NCBI GenBank assembly: GCA_900551705.1
Contig: URWY01000001.1
Span: 112,002 to 176,001 of the forward strand
Direction of reading: 5' to 3'
Source: an uncultured Bacillota bacterium
GTDB taxonomy: Bacteria > Bacillota > Clostridia > Christensenellales > UBA1242
DNA: 64,000 nucleotides
Position numbers and translations under genes: made by a program. The stretch's first letter is position 1. The number at the start of each line of letters is the position of its first letter. The notes under the pieces are model-generated. The model had not been told where the DNA came from, did not search any database, and saw only the letters and a program-made list of their open reading frames with translations. Below, one piece after another: positions 13,801-20,358 of the stretch.

Positions 13801-14820
13801 GAATTTAACCTTAATTCAATTTCACATGCTGGATTAATTGTTGGTGCAGTCGGTGGCTACGGAAAAGCAAATTACATTCAAACAAGCGGCGATAATGTTG
13901 CAATAGGTGAAAGTGTTGGTATGCTTTTCGGAAGTATTGGAAAGAATGTTGAAGCGACAGATCTTGTAGTTAAACAAAGTTCAAAACAATCAATCAAAGC
14001 AGATATCTATGCAGGCGTTATTGCAGGCGTAAGTGCTGGTAAATTAAGCAATATTTTGGTTGATAAAAATGAAATTAGCAAAAACTCATTCTTCGCAGAT
14101 ACAATTTATATTCCAATTGCGATAGGAAATGTCGTTGGTTATGTTGTTGGTGGAAGCATTGAAAATGCGATAGTTAACACAACAACTTATGTTCCAAGTG
14201 GTGTAACATTTGTTGGCGGCGCGGTTGGAATTATGCAAGACGGCTCACTTAAAAATATCGTTATAAACGGAAATATTTCAGCAGGCGAAGTTGTTGGTGG
14301 CGTTGTTGGTTACATCGGAATTGTTGAAGCAAAAGGATATACTGGCAACATAAAACGCGTTGAACTCGCAAAAGACAGCAAAATTTCAATCACAGATTGT
14401 TATCTCGTTGGAAATATCGTTTCGACAACATCAACTAACGAAGTCCGAGTTGGAACTGTTGCAGGTTTGATTAATGGTGTAAGTAAAGACGATGTAAGCA
14501 TTTCGGACATCAATGTAAAATCGAATGCAAAAGTTACAATCACATTTAGCGATGGCTTAGTTTTAACAAAAAACATCATCTCAATTAGCAATTACTCATA
14601 TAATACAACCAGTGTTTCAATTAGATATGGCATTGTAACGACTAAAAAAGCGACAAACGAAGGTCAAATATTATATGAACATATTGATGCGAATAAGAAT
14701 AATCGTTTGTATATCGAAAAACCATACATATTCCAAATAAATTCAGAAAATGGAAATGTCGGAGTAAATGATACAACCTATGCTAAATGGGATAAAATAG
14801 GACAAGAAAAGAATGCGTAA
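4867..14820 (+). CDS. Giant surface lipoprotein (3,317 aa) with Ig-like and GLUG-like repeats
   Basis: The N-terminus is a lipoprotein signal: MKIKR, a hydrophobic stretch, then VFAGC with the lipobox Cys at residue 25, so it should be lipid-anchored outside the membrane. The rest is beta-rich repeat sequence. Three blocks are rich in NVGGIVG/GVAGL-type GLUG motifs (roughly residues 1020-1420, 2310-2620 and 2830-3150). Between them are Ig-like segments; one near residues 1550-1600 (FTSSDESVLLIEDGKFKV, then VKVTV) looks like a BIG2 domain. No enzyme motif was seen. A GGGAG ribosome binding site precedes the ATG. It follows the other giant repeat protein by 39 bases and ends at a terminator that overlaps its stop codon. 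Very large extracellular lipoproteins of this kind are usually adhesins or polymer-binding proteins; the ligand is unknown. Confidence 0.85.
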   Translation: MKIKRFIVLILAMIIGIIPIVFAGCGGVDTNNLSITMITKEDSVEGDFKVINLSVDDEEQISRELTFQIVNWQDGMSAGVTFSTDSNAVEISDRQYLSGGRVKIKITAKSGGSAIITATTQQYSKQTSILVRISEKISDFNLKNNIETIYFEKGSELKLNAENLFNFYPSSTTQRELKAYNGENLITNENGEHILSGLEEDTTITFVSENLDGISRNVYVKVIEKLENDDILLEKLMLSNKNESFYTQINSGDTLQILKNNNAKTIENFDVAYNERQIKLTINCNQTDLKVKAVVYTKDGNNWVKNDLLVANIVQNGTLTNGKYEHIFKFEYAGFNQMKVVFTYQIGEYTYSTNSELYFDCVEAPINLAINKDISTNQEITIYDPTEGYIGKNLTFAVYPQNCIDYNINLLLNANADSILKVLNSKGINKAREDASEFNYKSKISLSNNESIRISAINAVDFKSVDVVAEIRYTFENVTYVINYTIKVNIKRSPTAMVITDDKFADGELAGTVTEYTKYIFDLNSGKILDENGNLIDNFGKNTLKLYVYAELDGILESGHDFVIVNNLGIVNVENTENNEILITAKSVGTGSFFVVLDNGMRKYFSIEVIESLSKLELSFPTPTQNSNIYLNKKSSESGYLFEIIALTGAKIPPIVVKNGNLISYDFAGEGFNYTNGYIIGQEDTDGFVECSFTATHYYLDSNNEKQVRTTTYKFKIMFYSRITNFSVTTNKGSTNFDLYNLANVGYYSEKLATAIITINIGPDELRTSLLKNIKWQTNVGWDSDPDIDGDIVKYSNKVFTFTFNTATGTGTIICNVAKMYENENGELVPTDYFDENGNFRLGKVVLTATIEREQGGQELDNLTKSVQFDILNKTPVEEIVASVNSINIDRFKGVMSIFTTVYPVSASNKELRAIFIPNDLSYANAIQFKWVGDKLEVTLDTKYQSGQGIIRLIAIDSYSTSETFTTYLDIPLVICDGSEEYPFQIMSEKDLRIMIETNFEKNYNIIGTIDISKFVDNQNEGWKYSQYILKGKIKGINNACFTGIEISSKSTSNSYGLFAGIDANASIENVKFEGKIDLDLSSEDALEEYQEINIGLVAGYNKGILKNIYVLMNTSSLRANYGYKINLGCVVGTNENEIIIDSNANYNRLVNFEKDTSFTIIDCSPDNDATHTLFVGGVAGKNTWIITSSIQSNTMLVYINFVLKYEWTGTGAGKSHRLGDHEAIGGVAGLSEYPETTTTILGISGMTVEGKIVAGKMANNKFIGHFNNVGGLVGENSLNITNCVSQVVVKGRENVGGGVGFNNGGSLSEIKIQALEKGDLTLVVGNNNVGGIVGQFADGSIEKSTFITYISKPFDATNYLGDIVVYNTAISSQGVHTGRIVGLLNNNIRNINYVVAIANLKADCEINLPINVVSTENIVIYGKNNILNITSDANFINDNFLMNLVNEQSSGLDLSGISNLNNFIEKIIEYENWAKTNNKEILTSFIVLPPTRIDQNLTEEGKKQQLATKTGDELIFYLKLHQKSDGSLEGFSSLNKNKNEYEIETYITVKANSNTNLVFTSSDESVLLIEDGKFKVLRTGLVKVTVTSEFNTSLSKHFYVYVVRYVDDFTSFRKPDRESSELTSGTYEVLNKGTSYMMYFKYLNKYNVKDYYESQEILVAIRVDGRIIFATGETDSVTGLRFTRISNEAYQLTATKLQSEFKEISFIYYFETKIGDDIYNRIAEIEGVEYINFKYKVINETTKISVSDPDIEVMPFYQPQVDVELVSENENEKITILSYLVSKDGTLSAALNFNYKVWVNNQLQNSNAFEINARNYKTFRIQFYLEENAREIKSDLTFKVVIRTSNNLETSVLVNFKPQKPNDITVDLYPEKSNMNDEVVSIPNDEMFSYIASNKIVPGTNSLLEFIIFPAYSNYDYILIKNFASNEYKLVFELYDRATNKAVLGSQDVDGGIKVLKSAIKNGCFGIRIFLDSRITDFSTVSIEIDVIKDEKSLLDKKVTKTFYVEQLPGVKVEVDGVKSGNTADDPLRVALGLDYDMKLIVKGYSDGVLTFDQASSTYSDGELRFVLSDAKLATIVKNSGGTYSLKINKNATGRLVITTYGEQLTTTGVKKSDESSLYIDIVEFVIKQSINGGIIKEIDNGVIYSAVGNTYTFEATLNDQILIYDKTNAQIIEKVQQFIKDLSSYSINGHSWFVKDVNQVYYGWSQITQDSFGRYAELSNNAYEVRVENNKVKIVFKKVQSESNPTLLFKFERSYYYDNGEPRVGRPASGQYFTLMEEFVFDIAEKTNIRNPYPIYSVKEFLNMREGNYYILMNDIELPKDFTPITTNIGGFDGNNYNIKMTAGALEYNNTGNNQQFNFGLFETISEGALIANVRLYIEGEITIDLTSYPSINFGLIAANNYGTITNCAVVGSTYAHIIINVKDTVNSSDEPSHIVAGFVATNGSTGTISNSRVEVSITSKGNIAGFVYSNSGTIASSYVYGSIINNTVSTTSKTAGFVGINEYGGLIFTSYIAGDYVDNHQFSTSTSKVVYTAHRVGAFVYTNSGKISNCYANIPVSSAASRASGFAYINEKSGEIEYGYSSCLMASNRNSHTSFIGRSAEALLNRGTITECFALEDAVLNIAIKGNTNEVQVEFANSKLGSNDNISGLTILRATFKEIYDDNNDQNQYYYYNDNGTKQKICQIGQTPRIYNNSDFVVWSNEKLADPKTFAKFALSNDSTNTNGVWFFAKASTEQSYVNDGKYLVLKTGRPELVSPNLIVSGHQTFSHTSLDETTGETIYHYISAENLGGLHNPYIISSVDDLELIAENKNNLIGEDKYYRLVNDIIYETGTISSKLYKYYFLGNLEGNSFTIGNYVIDSSENMEFAGFFAGIGSRFKQMGSIKNVNFAPRYINLPNTNSVGAIAGVIFGANIINVNIDGFTYDNEGIVILGKNAVGGVAGVALGNYLLNNIKSNISVNATYRAKLSAHDVQIFDEFNLNSISHAGLIVGAVGGYGKANYIQTSGDNVAIGESVGMLFGSIGKNVEATDLVVKQSSKQSIKADIYAGVIAGVSAGKLSNILVDKNEISKNSFFADTIYIPIAIGNVVGYVVGGSIENAIVNTTTYVPSGVTFVGGAVGIMQDGSLKNIVINGNISAGEVVGGVVGYIGIVEAKGYTGNIKRVELAKDSKISITDCYLVGNIVSTTSTNEVRVGTVAGLINGVSKDDVSISDINVKSNAKVTITFSDGLVLTKNIISISNYSYNTTSVSIRYGIVTTKKATNEGQILYEHIDANKNNRLYIEKPYIFQINSENGNVGVNDTTYAKWDKIGQEKNA

Positions 14821-14835
14821 CCGCATTCTTTTTTT
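14810..14835. terminator. Bidirectional intrinsic terminator
   Basis: The stem AGAATGCG/CGCATTCT has a TAAC loop that contains the stop codon of the giant lipoprotein, followed by a run of T. Read from the other strand it also ends in a T-rich tract, so it can serve the convergent ABC permease gene. Confidence 0.85.
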
Positions 14836-15685
14836 ATTTTTTGAAATGTGCTTCTATTCGACTTATTATGAAATACATTCCGCCAGCGAGCAAGCAAAGT
14901 ATGACGGTGCTTGTCATAACAAGGTCGAGTTTGAAAACTGTGCCGCCATAAACTATCAAATATCCAAGACCCGCTTTGGAAACCAGATATTCGCCCATGA
15001 TTGTTCCAATCCAACTCATTCCAACATTAATTTTTAAAACAGAAATGAAGTCTGGCATTGAATTTGGAACGATGAGTTTGAAAAATATTTGATATTTTTT
15101 GGCGTTCATTGACCGCATAAGCAAGATTTTATCTTTGTCACAAGATAGGAATGAACCGAGCAAACTCAAAGTTGTGATAATTACGCAAATCAATATGCAC
15201 ATTACTATAATTGCTTTTGTGCCAGCGCCAACCCAAATGATGATTAGTGGCCCAAGTGCTATTTTAGGCAAACTGTTTAAAACAACAATATATGGCTCTA
15301 AAACTTTTTTAAGTTTGTCGCTCCACCAAAGCAGAACGGCGAGTAAATAACCTATTGCGGTTGCTAAAAGAAATCCAATTATAGTTTCATAAAGAGTTAT
15401 GCCAATGTGCATAAAAAGTTCGCCAGAAACATAAAGTTTTCGCACAGTTTCTATCATACGCGATGGGGAACTCACGAAGAATGGGTCTAAAATTCCCCAC
15501 ATTGTAAACAATTCCCAAATCACAAAAATTGCAACCAAAATCAAAACTTGAATTAAGCGAATAATCCATTTTTCGCTTTCAATTTTTTTGAGATATTTTT
15601 TATGCTCTTGTGTGTAACTTTGATATTTTAACTTTTTTTCTTTAAATTTGCGTTTTAAGTTGAAAAATTCTAAAAATTTCTTCAT
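14834..15685 (-). CDS. ABC transporter permease, NitT/TauT (SsuC/TauC) family
   Basis: An integral membrane permease of about 283 residues. It starts with a charged cytoplasmic N-terminus, followed by a first helix (LIQVLILVAIFVIWELF) and then about five more. The segment NSLPKIALGPLIIIWVGAG, followed by the MNAKKYQIFFKLIVPNSMPDFI loop, is the EAA-type motif by which such permeases contact their ATPase. The start at 15685 is chosen because AAGGAGTGCTT precedes that ATG; the in-frame ATG two codons upstream is worse placed. It lies 12 bases after the ATPase gene, so the two form an operon. The family imports nitrate, sulfonates, taurine or thiamine precursors. No substrate-binding protein is encoded nearby, so the substrate cannot be assigned. 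Confidence 0.88.
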   Translation of the reverse strand: MKKFLEFFNLKRKFKEKKLKYQSYTQEHKKYLKKIESEKWIIRLIQVLILVAIFVIWELFTMWGILDPFFVSSPSRMIETVRKLYVSGELFMHIGITLYETIIGFLLATAIGYLLAVLLWWSDKLKKVLEPYIVVLNSLPKIALGPLIIIWVGAGTKAIIVMCILICVIITTLSLLGSFLSCDKDKILLMRSMNAKKYQIFFKLIVPNSMPDFISVLKINVGMSWIGTIMGEYLVSKAGLGYLIVYGGTVFKLDLVMTSTVILCLLAGGMYFIISRIEAHFKK

Positions 15686-15697
15686 AAGCACTCCTTT

Positions 15698-16525
15698 TTA
15701 ACTCTCATCATAAATGACGAGTTCTTTCCAAATTTCATCAAAATAGTCGTGCGCTTTTTTGCTTTCTCGCCTTTTCAGAGGCGTGCCAAATTCTTTTAGG
15801 TCAATATCAACAATCTTTTTAACAGTGCCAGGCCTAGTGGACAAAATAATCACTCTGTCTGCCAAACTAACTGCCTCAGAAATGTCGTGGGTGACAAGTA
15901 TAGCAGTTTTTTCTTCGTTGCTAATAATTTCAGAAACATTGTCGCAAACATTAAGCCTTGTTTGGAAATCAAGGGCGGAGAATGGTTCGTCTAAAAGCAA
16001 AATTTTTGGGTCAAGTGCAAGTGTTCTTATAAGTGCTACACGCTGACGCATTCCGCCAGAAAGTTCAGTAGGTTTGCTATTTCTAAAATTTCCAAGACCA
16101 TATTTGTCAATAAGATTTGAAACTCGTGTTAAAAGTTCGGTATCTTTTTTGCGTTTTTGAATTTCAATCCCAATCGTCACATTTTTCCAAATTGTTCGCC
16201 AGTCAAAAAGTTGGTCGCGTTGGAACATATAGCCAATGTCAACTTCGCTTGTTTTTTTCTTTTCGTTGACATCATGACCATCTAAGTAAATGTGACCAGA
16301 ACTTGGCTTTAAGATGCCGGCAATAAGAGATAAAATCGTTGTTTTGCCGCAACCCGAAGGTCCAACAATTGCAACAAATTCTTTTTCATAAACTGAGAAA
16401 TTGACATCTTCCAAAGCGAGTGTTTCGCCATCTTTTGTATGATAAATCAAACTTACATTATCAAATTTAAGCACTTCTTTTTTATCATTTGTATTCTTTT
16501 TGATTTCTTTTCCTTCCTTTTCCAT
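15698..16525 (-). CDS. ABC transporter ATP-binding protein, NitT/TauT (SsuB/TauB) family
   Basis: A complete ABC ATPase of 275 residues. Visible motifs are Walker A GPSGCGKTT, a Q-loop in GYMFQRDQLFDW, the signature LSGGMRQR, Walker B ILLLDEP and the switch His in VTHDISEA. The DWRTIWKNV segment after the Q-loop is typical of the nitrate/sulfonate/taurine branch. It is the first gene of a two-gene operon with the permease. The upstream TTAGGAAAAAATTT is a weak ribosome binding site. The first 19 residues are Lys-rich and not part of the conserved fold, so the true start could be slightly internal. The periplasmic-type binding partner is not in this window. Confidence 0.9.
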   Translation of the reverse strand: MEKEGKEIKKNTNDKKEVLKFDNVSLIYHTKDGETLALEDVNFSVYEKEFVAIVGPSGCGKTTILSLIAGILKPSSGHIYLDGHDVNEKKKTSEVDIGYMFQRDQLFDWRTIWKNVTIGIEIQKRKKDTELLTRVSNLIDKYGLGNFRNSKPTELSGGMRQRVALIRTLALDPKILLLDEPFSALDFQTRLNVCDNVSEIISNEEKTAILVTHDISEAVSLADRVIILSTRPGTVKKIVDIDLKEFGTPLKRRESKKAHDYFDEIWKELVIYDES

Positions 16526-16670
16526 AAATTTTTTCCTAAATTATTTCAACCATTTTGTCATTTGTAAGGGTTTCCCTATATCATTTTATAGATAGTAATT
16601 TAAAAATGTGAAAGTCTAGAAGTGACAAAAAAGGGGCAATAAACATAAAATGAATTACAACGGAGGAAGT

Positions 16671-16742
16671 ATGAAAATCATTTGTATTAAGTTGCCAAAA
16701 TTTTTATCTTTTTTGTTAAAACCATTCGTTAAAAAAGATTAA
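16671..16742 (+). CDS. spoVM: Stage V sporulation protein M (SpoVM)-like micro-protein, 23 aa
   Basis: A 23-residue peptide preceded by a strong GGAGGAAGT ribosome binding site. It begins MKIICIKLPKFL and ends VKKD. Bacillus subtilis SpoVM (26 aa) begins MKFYTIKLPKFL and ends FRKD; the shared IKLPKFL core, the basic acidic-terminated tail and the length make the match convincing. SpoVM is an amphipathic helix that recognises the curved forespore membrane and anchors the SpoIVA coat basement layer. CATAAAAT at 16644-16651 resembles a sigma-E -10 element, but no clear -35 was found. It implies a spore-forming host. It is short enough that automatic gene callers could miss it. Confidence 0.82.
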   Translation: MKIICIKLPKFLSFLLKPFVKKD

Positions 16743-16771
16743 AAAAAATATAGTTGTCAAAAATTTTACAT

Positions 16772-18202
16772 ATGAAAATTTTAATAGTAGGCATCTCGAT
16801 TTTTGTTTGCCTTGTTTTAACCATTTTAAAAATTATAAATGTATGTAAGAATAAAAAATCTAAAATTGTTGCAACGGCAAAATTAAAAAGCCGTAAATTT
16901 TTGTTTTTAAAAGGTGAGCAAAACAAAATAATTTCCGACATTAAATTGAAAATTGAAAACAACGCACCAAAAGTATTTGACGCTCAAATTGATTATAAAA
17001 AACTGAAAAGTTCTGGGTTGTTTGAAGAAAAACCAATTTATAAAATTTTTGTAAGTGATTTGTGTTTGAAAAATAAAAAAATGATTTTCACTTTAAACTC
17101 GATTTGTAAAAAGATTTGTTTCACGCCTGTTGTGCTTTGCAATAGCGATGAAATATTAAACGAAATTTCAAAAGAATATAAAAATGTTAAATGCTTAAAT
17201 GTCAACGACTTAAATCCGCAGATTATATTTGAATTAAATAAAATTAACATCAATTACAATCCAATATTTGAAAATATTGATGAAGGGTTTTTTGTAAATG
17301 ATGAAAGGGCAGACAACTATCGCTATAAAGATTTACGGCTTGAAAGCAAACGCGTTTTAAAATCTTGCGATGTTCAGTGCTATAAGATTTTAGATTTTGA
17401 CAATTCAAAAACGATTTTTCAAAAGCCAGAATTTCAAGTTTTAGAAATAATCAAAATTCAAAATAGTGCTGACAAAACTCAAACTTACAGTTTGAAAATA
17501 AATTTAAAACTTGATAGTGAGTTTATTAATATCAATAAAATTAACAACAAATTAATAGTTAATAAATTAGATAATAGCACGCAAATTTTTTATTTTTCAA
17601 ATAATAATTTTAATTATTTCATTAAAAAACATAAAAAAAATGTGTTTTTGAGTGTCAAATTTGCAAATTTTAAAATTAATAGCAATTCATATTCAATTAT
17701 GAACATATCTACATTTGATACGAAAATAAAAAGTATAAAATTAATGCTATTTGAAAATTATTGCAAAATGAAAAAATTGTTTGCGTTAAATTTTGTTTGT
17801 CCGAGCAAGAAAATAAGCAAACTTTTAAACGAAAATTTGAAAGATATTTATGTTAAACATTATTTCAATTTTGATAAAAACAAAAGTTATAAGTTTGATA
17901 ACATAATAAAAATTGAGCAAATCGAAAAATTGTCTGCGGTTAAATTCCATTCGTTTGAATTTGCCACATTTTTGTTTAATGAATTTTTGGGAATCAAACA
18001 ATTCGGTTCGTGTTTTAAAATTTCTCCGAAGTCAGATATAAATTTTTTTAGTTTTGAACTTGAATTGAGTGGCAAAAAATATCAAATTGAATATAAACAA
18101 AATAAACAAAAATATATTTCTTATGGCGGACTTGAATTTGTTAATTTGGACAATGTTAATTTAAAATTTGTGAGCGAAAATAGCATAACATTTTGCGGAT
18201 AA
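16772..18202 (+). CDS. Unknown membrane-anchored protein downstream of spoVM
   Basis: I do not recognise this 476-residue protein. It begins with a single membrane helix (ILIVGISIFVCLVLTILKII) followed by a Lys/Asn/Phe-rich, probably beta-rich body with no catalytic motif I can name. There is no Shine-Dalgarno sequence in front of ATG 16772. A TTG at 16754 in the same frame is possible but lies on TATAGT (16749-16754), a plausible -10 box for this gene. It begins 29 bases after spoVM and ends inside the rarA promoter. A role in sporulation is only a guess from the position. Its extreme AT content (many AAA, AAT, TTT codons) is greater than that of its neighbours. Confidence 0.6.
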   Translation: MKILIVGISIFVCLVLTILKIINVCKNKKSKIVATAKLKSRKFLFLKGEQNKIISDIKLKIENNAPKVFDAQIDYKKLKSSGLFEEKPIYKIFVSDLCLKNKKMIFTLNSICKKICFTPVVLCNSDEILNEISKEYKNVKCLNVNDLNPQIIFELNKININYNPIFENIDEGFFVNDERADNYRYKDLRLESKRVLKSCDVQCYKILDFDNSKTIFQKPEFQVLEIIKIQNSADKTQTYSLKINLKLDSEFININKINNKLIVNKLDNSTQIFYFSNNNFNYFIKKHKKNVFLSVKFANFKINSNSYSIMNISTFDTKIKSIKLMLFENYCKMKKLFALNFVCPSKKISKLLNENLKDIYVKHYFNFDKNKSYKFDNIIKIEQIEKLSAVKFHSFEFATFLFNEFLGIKQFGSCFKISPKSDINFFSFELELSGKKYQIEYKQNKQKYISYGGLEFVNLDNVNLKFVSENSITFCG

Positions 18203-18221
18203 AGTTTAATTGTGATATAAT
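18193..18221 (+). promoter_or_regulatory. Leaderless promoter of rarA
   Basis: TTGCGG, 17 bases, then extended -10 TGATATAAT. The -10 ends six bases before the ATG at 18228, so the expected transcription start is the A of the start codon. No Shine-Dalgarno sequence is present. The -35 overlaps the end of the preceding gene. Confidence 0.75.
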
Positions 18222-18227
18222 AAAATT

Positions 18228-19490
18228 ATGGAAGAATTCAACGCAAAACGAATTCCACTTGCAGAAAGAATGAGACCAACAACTTTTGAAGACTTTGTTG
18301 GACAAGAACATATCGCAAGAAAGGGAAGTTTATTTAGACGAGCAATTGAAGCGGGAACTCTTGGTAGTGCCATATTTTTTGGACCACCAGGAACTGGAAA
18401 AACAACGCTTGCAAATATAATATCAAATATGGATAACGGCATTTTCAAAAAACTAAATGCTGTTTCAAGCGGTGTTGCCGATGCTAAAAAAATTATTGAA
18501 GACGCAAGAAAAGATAAATCATTATTTTCAAGACAGACTTATCTTTTATTAGACGAATGTCACAGATGGAGCAAAGCACAAAGCGACTGCATTTTAGCGG
18601 CAGTAGAAGATGGAACAATTGTTTTTATCGGAACAACAACAGAAAATCCATATCATAGCATGACGCCTGCAATTGTATCTCGCTCGAAAGTTTTTGAATT
18701 TAAACCTCTTGAAAAACAAGATATTAAAAAAGCACTTTTAAGGGCGGTTGAAGATAAGCAAAAAGGTCTTGGACAATTTAATATTAAAATATCTGACGAA
18801 GCGTTAAATCATTTGGCGTGGGCTGCTGGTGGAGATTTGCGTTCTGCCTATTCGTCTTTGGAACTTGCTGCTTTAACAACGGAACCAAACGAGAAAGGCG
18901 AAATAGTTATAGATTTATCCGTTGCGGAAGATTGTGTTCAACAAAAAGCGTTTTCGCTTGATGAAACAAAATATTATGATTATCTAAGTGCGTTTTGTAA
19001 GTCAATTAGGGGAAGCGACCCAGACGCCGCATTGTTTTATAGTTCACGCATGATTGAAGCGGGCGTAGACCCACAAATTATTGCAAGAAGGTTAATTGCG
19101 CACTGCTCGGAAGATATTGGAATGGCAGATAGCAATGCTTTGCTACTTGCAACTTGCGCGCTTTATTCAATCAAAAATTTAGGTGTTCCCGAAGCACTTT
19201 TGAATTTGTCGCACGCAATCGTTTATGCTTGCACTGCTGAAAAATCAAATTCTGTTTATCTTGCAATGGCAAAAGCGCAAGAAGCAGCAAAAAAATATCC
19301 AGATGCCGAAGCCCCTTATCATTTGAGAAATCATCCTTCAATAAATGACACTAAAAAAGCTAAATATAAATATCCGCACGATTATGGCGGTTGGGTTAAG
19401 CAACAATATTTGCCTGACGAATTAAAAAATGAAGTTTTTTACAATCCGTCACCAAATGGCAAAGAAAAGAATATAAAAGTAAAAAAATAA
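18228..19490 (+). CDS. rarA: Replication-associated recombination protein A (RarA/MgsA AAA+ ATPase)
   Basis: A full-length RarA of 420 residues. The AAA+ core has RPTTFEDFVGQEHI, Walker A FGPPGTGKTT, Walker B LLLDECHRW and sensor 1 IGTTTENPYHSM. The C-terminal part holds the MgsA/tetramerisation region (SDPDAALFYSSRMIEAGVDP, YHLRNHPS, YKYPHDYGGWVKQQYLPDEL). RarA acts at stalled replication forks with RecA and SSB. It starts at an ATG with no ribosome binding site directly after an extended -10 box, so it is probably translated from a leaderless mRNA. It is followed by a terminator shared with the convergent CBS-domain gene. Confidence 0.95.
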   Translation: MEEFNAKRIPLAERMRPTTFEDFVGQEHIARKGSLFRRAIEAGTLGSAIFFGPPGTGKTTLANIISNMDNGIFKKLNAVSSGVADAKKIIEDARKDKSLFSRQTYLLLDECHRWSKAQSDCILAAVEDGTIVFIGTTTENPYHSMTPAIVSRSKVFEFKPLEKQDIKKALLRAVEDKQKGLGQFNIKISDEALNHLAWAAGGDLRSAYSSLELAALTTEPNEKGEIVIDLSVAEDCVQQKAFSLDETKYYDYLSAFCKSIRGSDPDAALFYSSRMIEAGVDPQIIARRLIAHCSEDIGMADSNALLLATCALYSIKNLGVPEALLNLSHAIVYACTAEKSNSVYLAMAKAQEAAKKYPDAEAPYHLRNHPSINDTKKAKYKYPHDYGGWVKQQYLPDELKNEVFYNPSPNGKEKNIKVKK

Positions 19491-19517
19491 GTCAAAGAAA
19501 TTCTTCGACTTATTTTT
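19487..19517. terminator. Intrinsic terminator between rarA and the CBS-domain gene
   Basis: AAGTC plus AAGAA, short loop, then TTCT and GACTT form a slightly bulged stem followed by ATTTTTTA. It lies between two convergent genes and overlaps both stop regions. Confidence 0.6.
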
Positions 19518-20233
19518 TAATAGTTGTCTAAAATGTTGTTCATTATTATAACATCACTGGCGGTGACAATTCCGAGAGGAATTTCCTTCAAACTGCCAGT
19601 TTTTGTTATTAAAATTGCAATTAATTTACGATTTGAATAAAACAAATTTAAAACTTCTTCTATTGTGGCGTTCAAATTCACAACTTCATAATATTTTGCT
19701 GTTGTTTCTGGGTTAATAATTTGTTCAACGGTTGTGTTGTTGATATAATCGTCAACATTTTCTTTTCTTTCAATCGCTTTACCAATTTCGTCAATAATTC
19801 TTTGACCATTTGCAACGCCAATTAAGCCGCCATCTTTGTATATAGGAATATTACTAAATTCAGAGGTCGAGATGAGTTCAATAATATCAATCAACTTAAT
19901 ATCATTTTGCGCACATAAAACATCTTTATGACAAATTACATCAAGTGCTTTTGGTGGAGTTTTAATTGCTTCTGCGATTTTTTCTATTTTTTCAACAACA
20001 TCAATATGTGGTTCAGCAATAACAAAATCGTCATTTCCGCCATGAATGATAGCATTTCTAAGTCTACCAAAATCAATTAAATCATCTTCATATTTTCTAA
20101 CTAAATAATTTATTGGGACAGCTTTTCTTATCAAATCAGAAAAACTCATACTTCTTTTAAAATTATGTTGAACTCTAATTGCATAGTCTATTGTGTTATA
20201 TGCGTTAATAAATCTGCGTGCGTTGCTTTCCAT
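19517..20233 (-). CDS. HEPN-like N-terminal domain fused to a CBS domain pair
   Basis: 238 residues. The first ~95 are helical and contain FGRLRNAIIHGG, an R-x4-H motif like the catalytic motif of HEPN ribonuclease folds. Residues ~97-238 form two CBS modules (DVICHKDVLCAQNDIKLIDIIELI, then NIPIYKDGGLIGVANGQRIIDEI; the second from INPETTAKYYEVVNLNATIEEVL to PLGIVTASDVIIM). CBS pairs bind adenosine nucleotides. The start is fixed by AGGAGAAATAA before ATG. It is a single gene beside the SRP RNA and the integrated element. A nucleotide-gated RNase or stress function is inference; it could equally be a non-catalytic HEPN-like scaffold. Confidence 0.7.
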   Translation of the reverse strand: MESNARRFINAYNTIDYAIRVQHNFKRSMSFSDLIRKAVPINYLVRKYEDDLIDFGRLRNAIIHGGNDDFVIAEPHIDVVEKIEKIAEAIKTPPKALDVICHKDVLCAQNDIKLIDIIELISTSEFSNIPIYKDGGLIGVANGQRIIDEIGKAIERKENVDDYINNTTVEQIINPETTAKYYEVVNLNATIEEVLNLFYSNRKLIAILITKTGSLKEIPLGIVTASDVIIMNNILDNY

Positions 20234-20358
20234 TTATTTCTCCTATATATAGTTTACACACTTTACTAAAAATATCAAAAGAAACAAGCAAATTTTTAAT
20301 AATAAAATAATTATAAAAATTTGTTGATTTTTTTTTAGTTTTAAAATATAATACTAGC

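Noticed and set aside
16526..16670. TPP or other riboswitch before the ABC transporter genes
   Set aside because: No conserved riboswitch core such as CTGAGA was seen on the relevant strand.
16754..16771. TTG start for the protein after spoVM
   Set aside because: No ribosome binding site, and the codon overlaps TATAGT, a likely -10 box; the ATG at 16772 is preferred.
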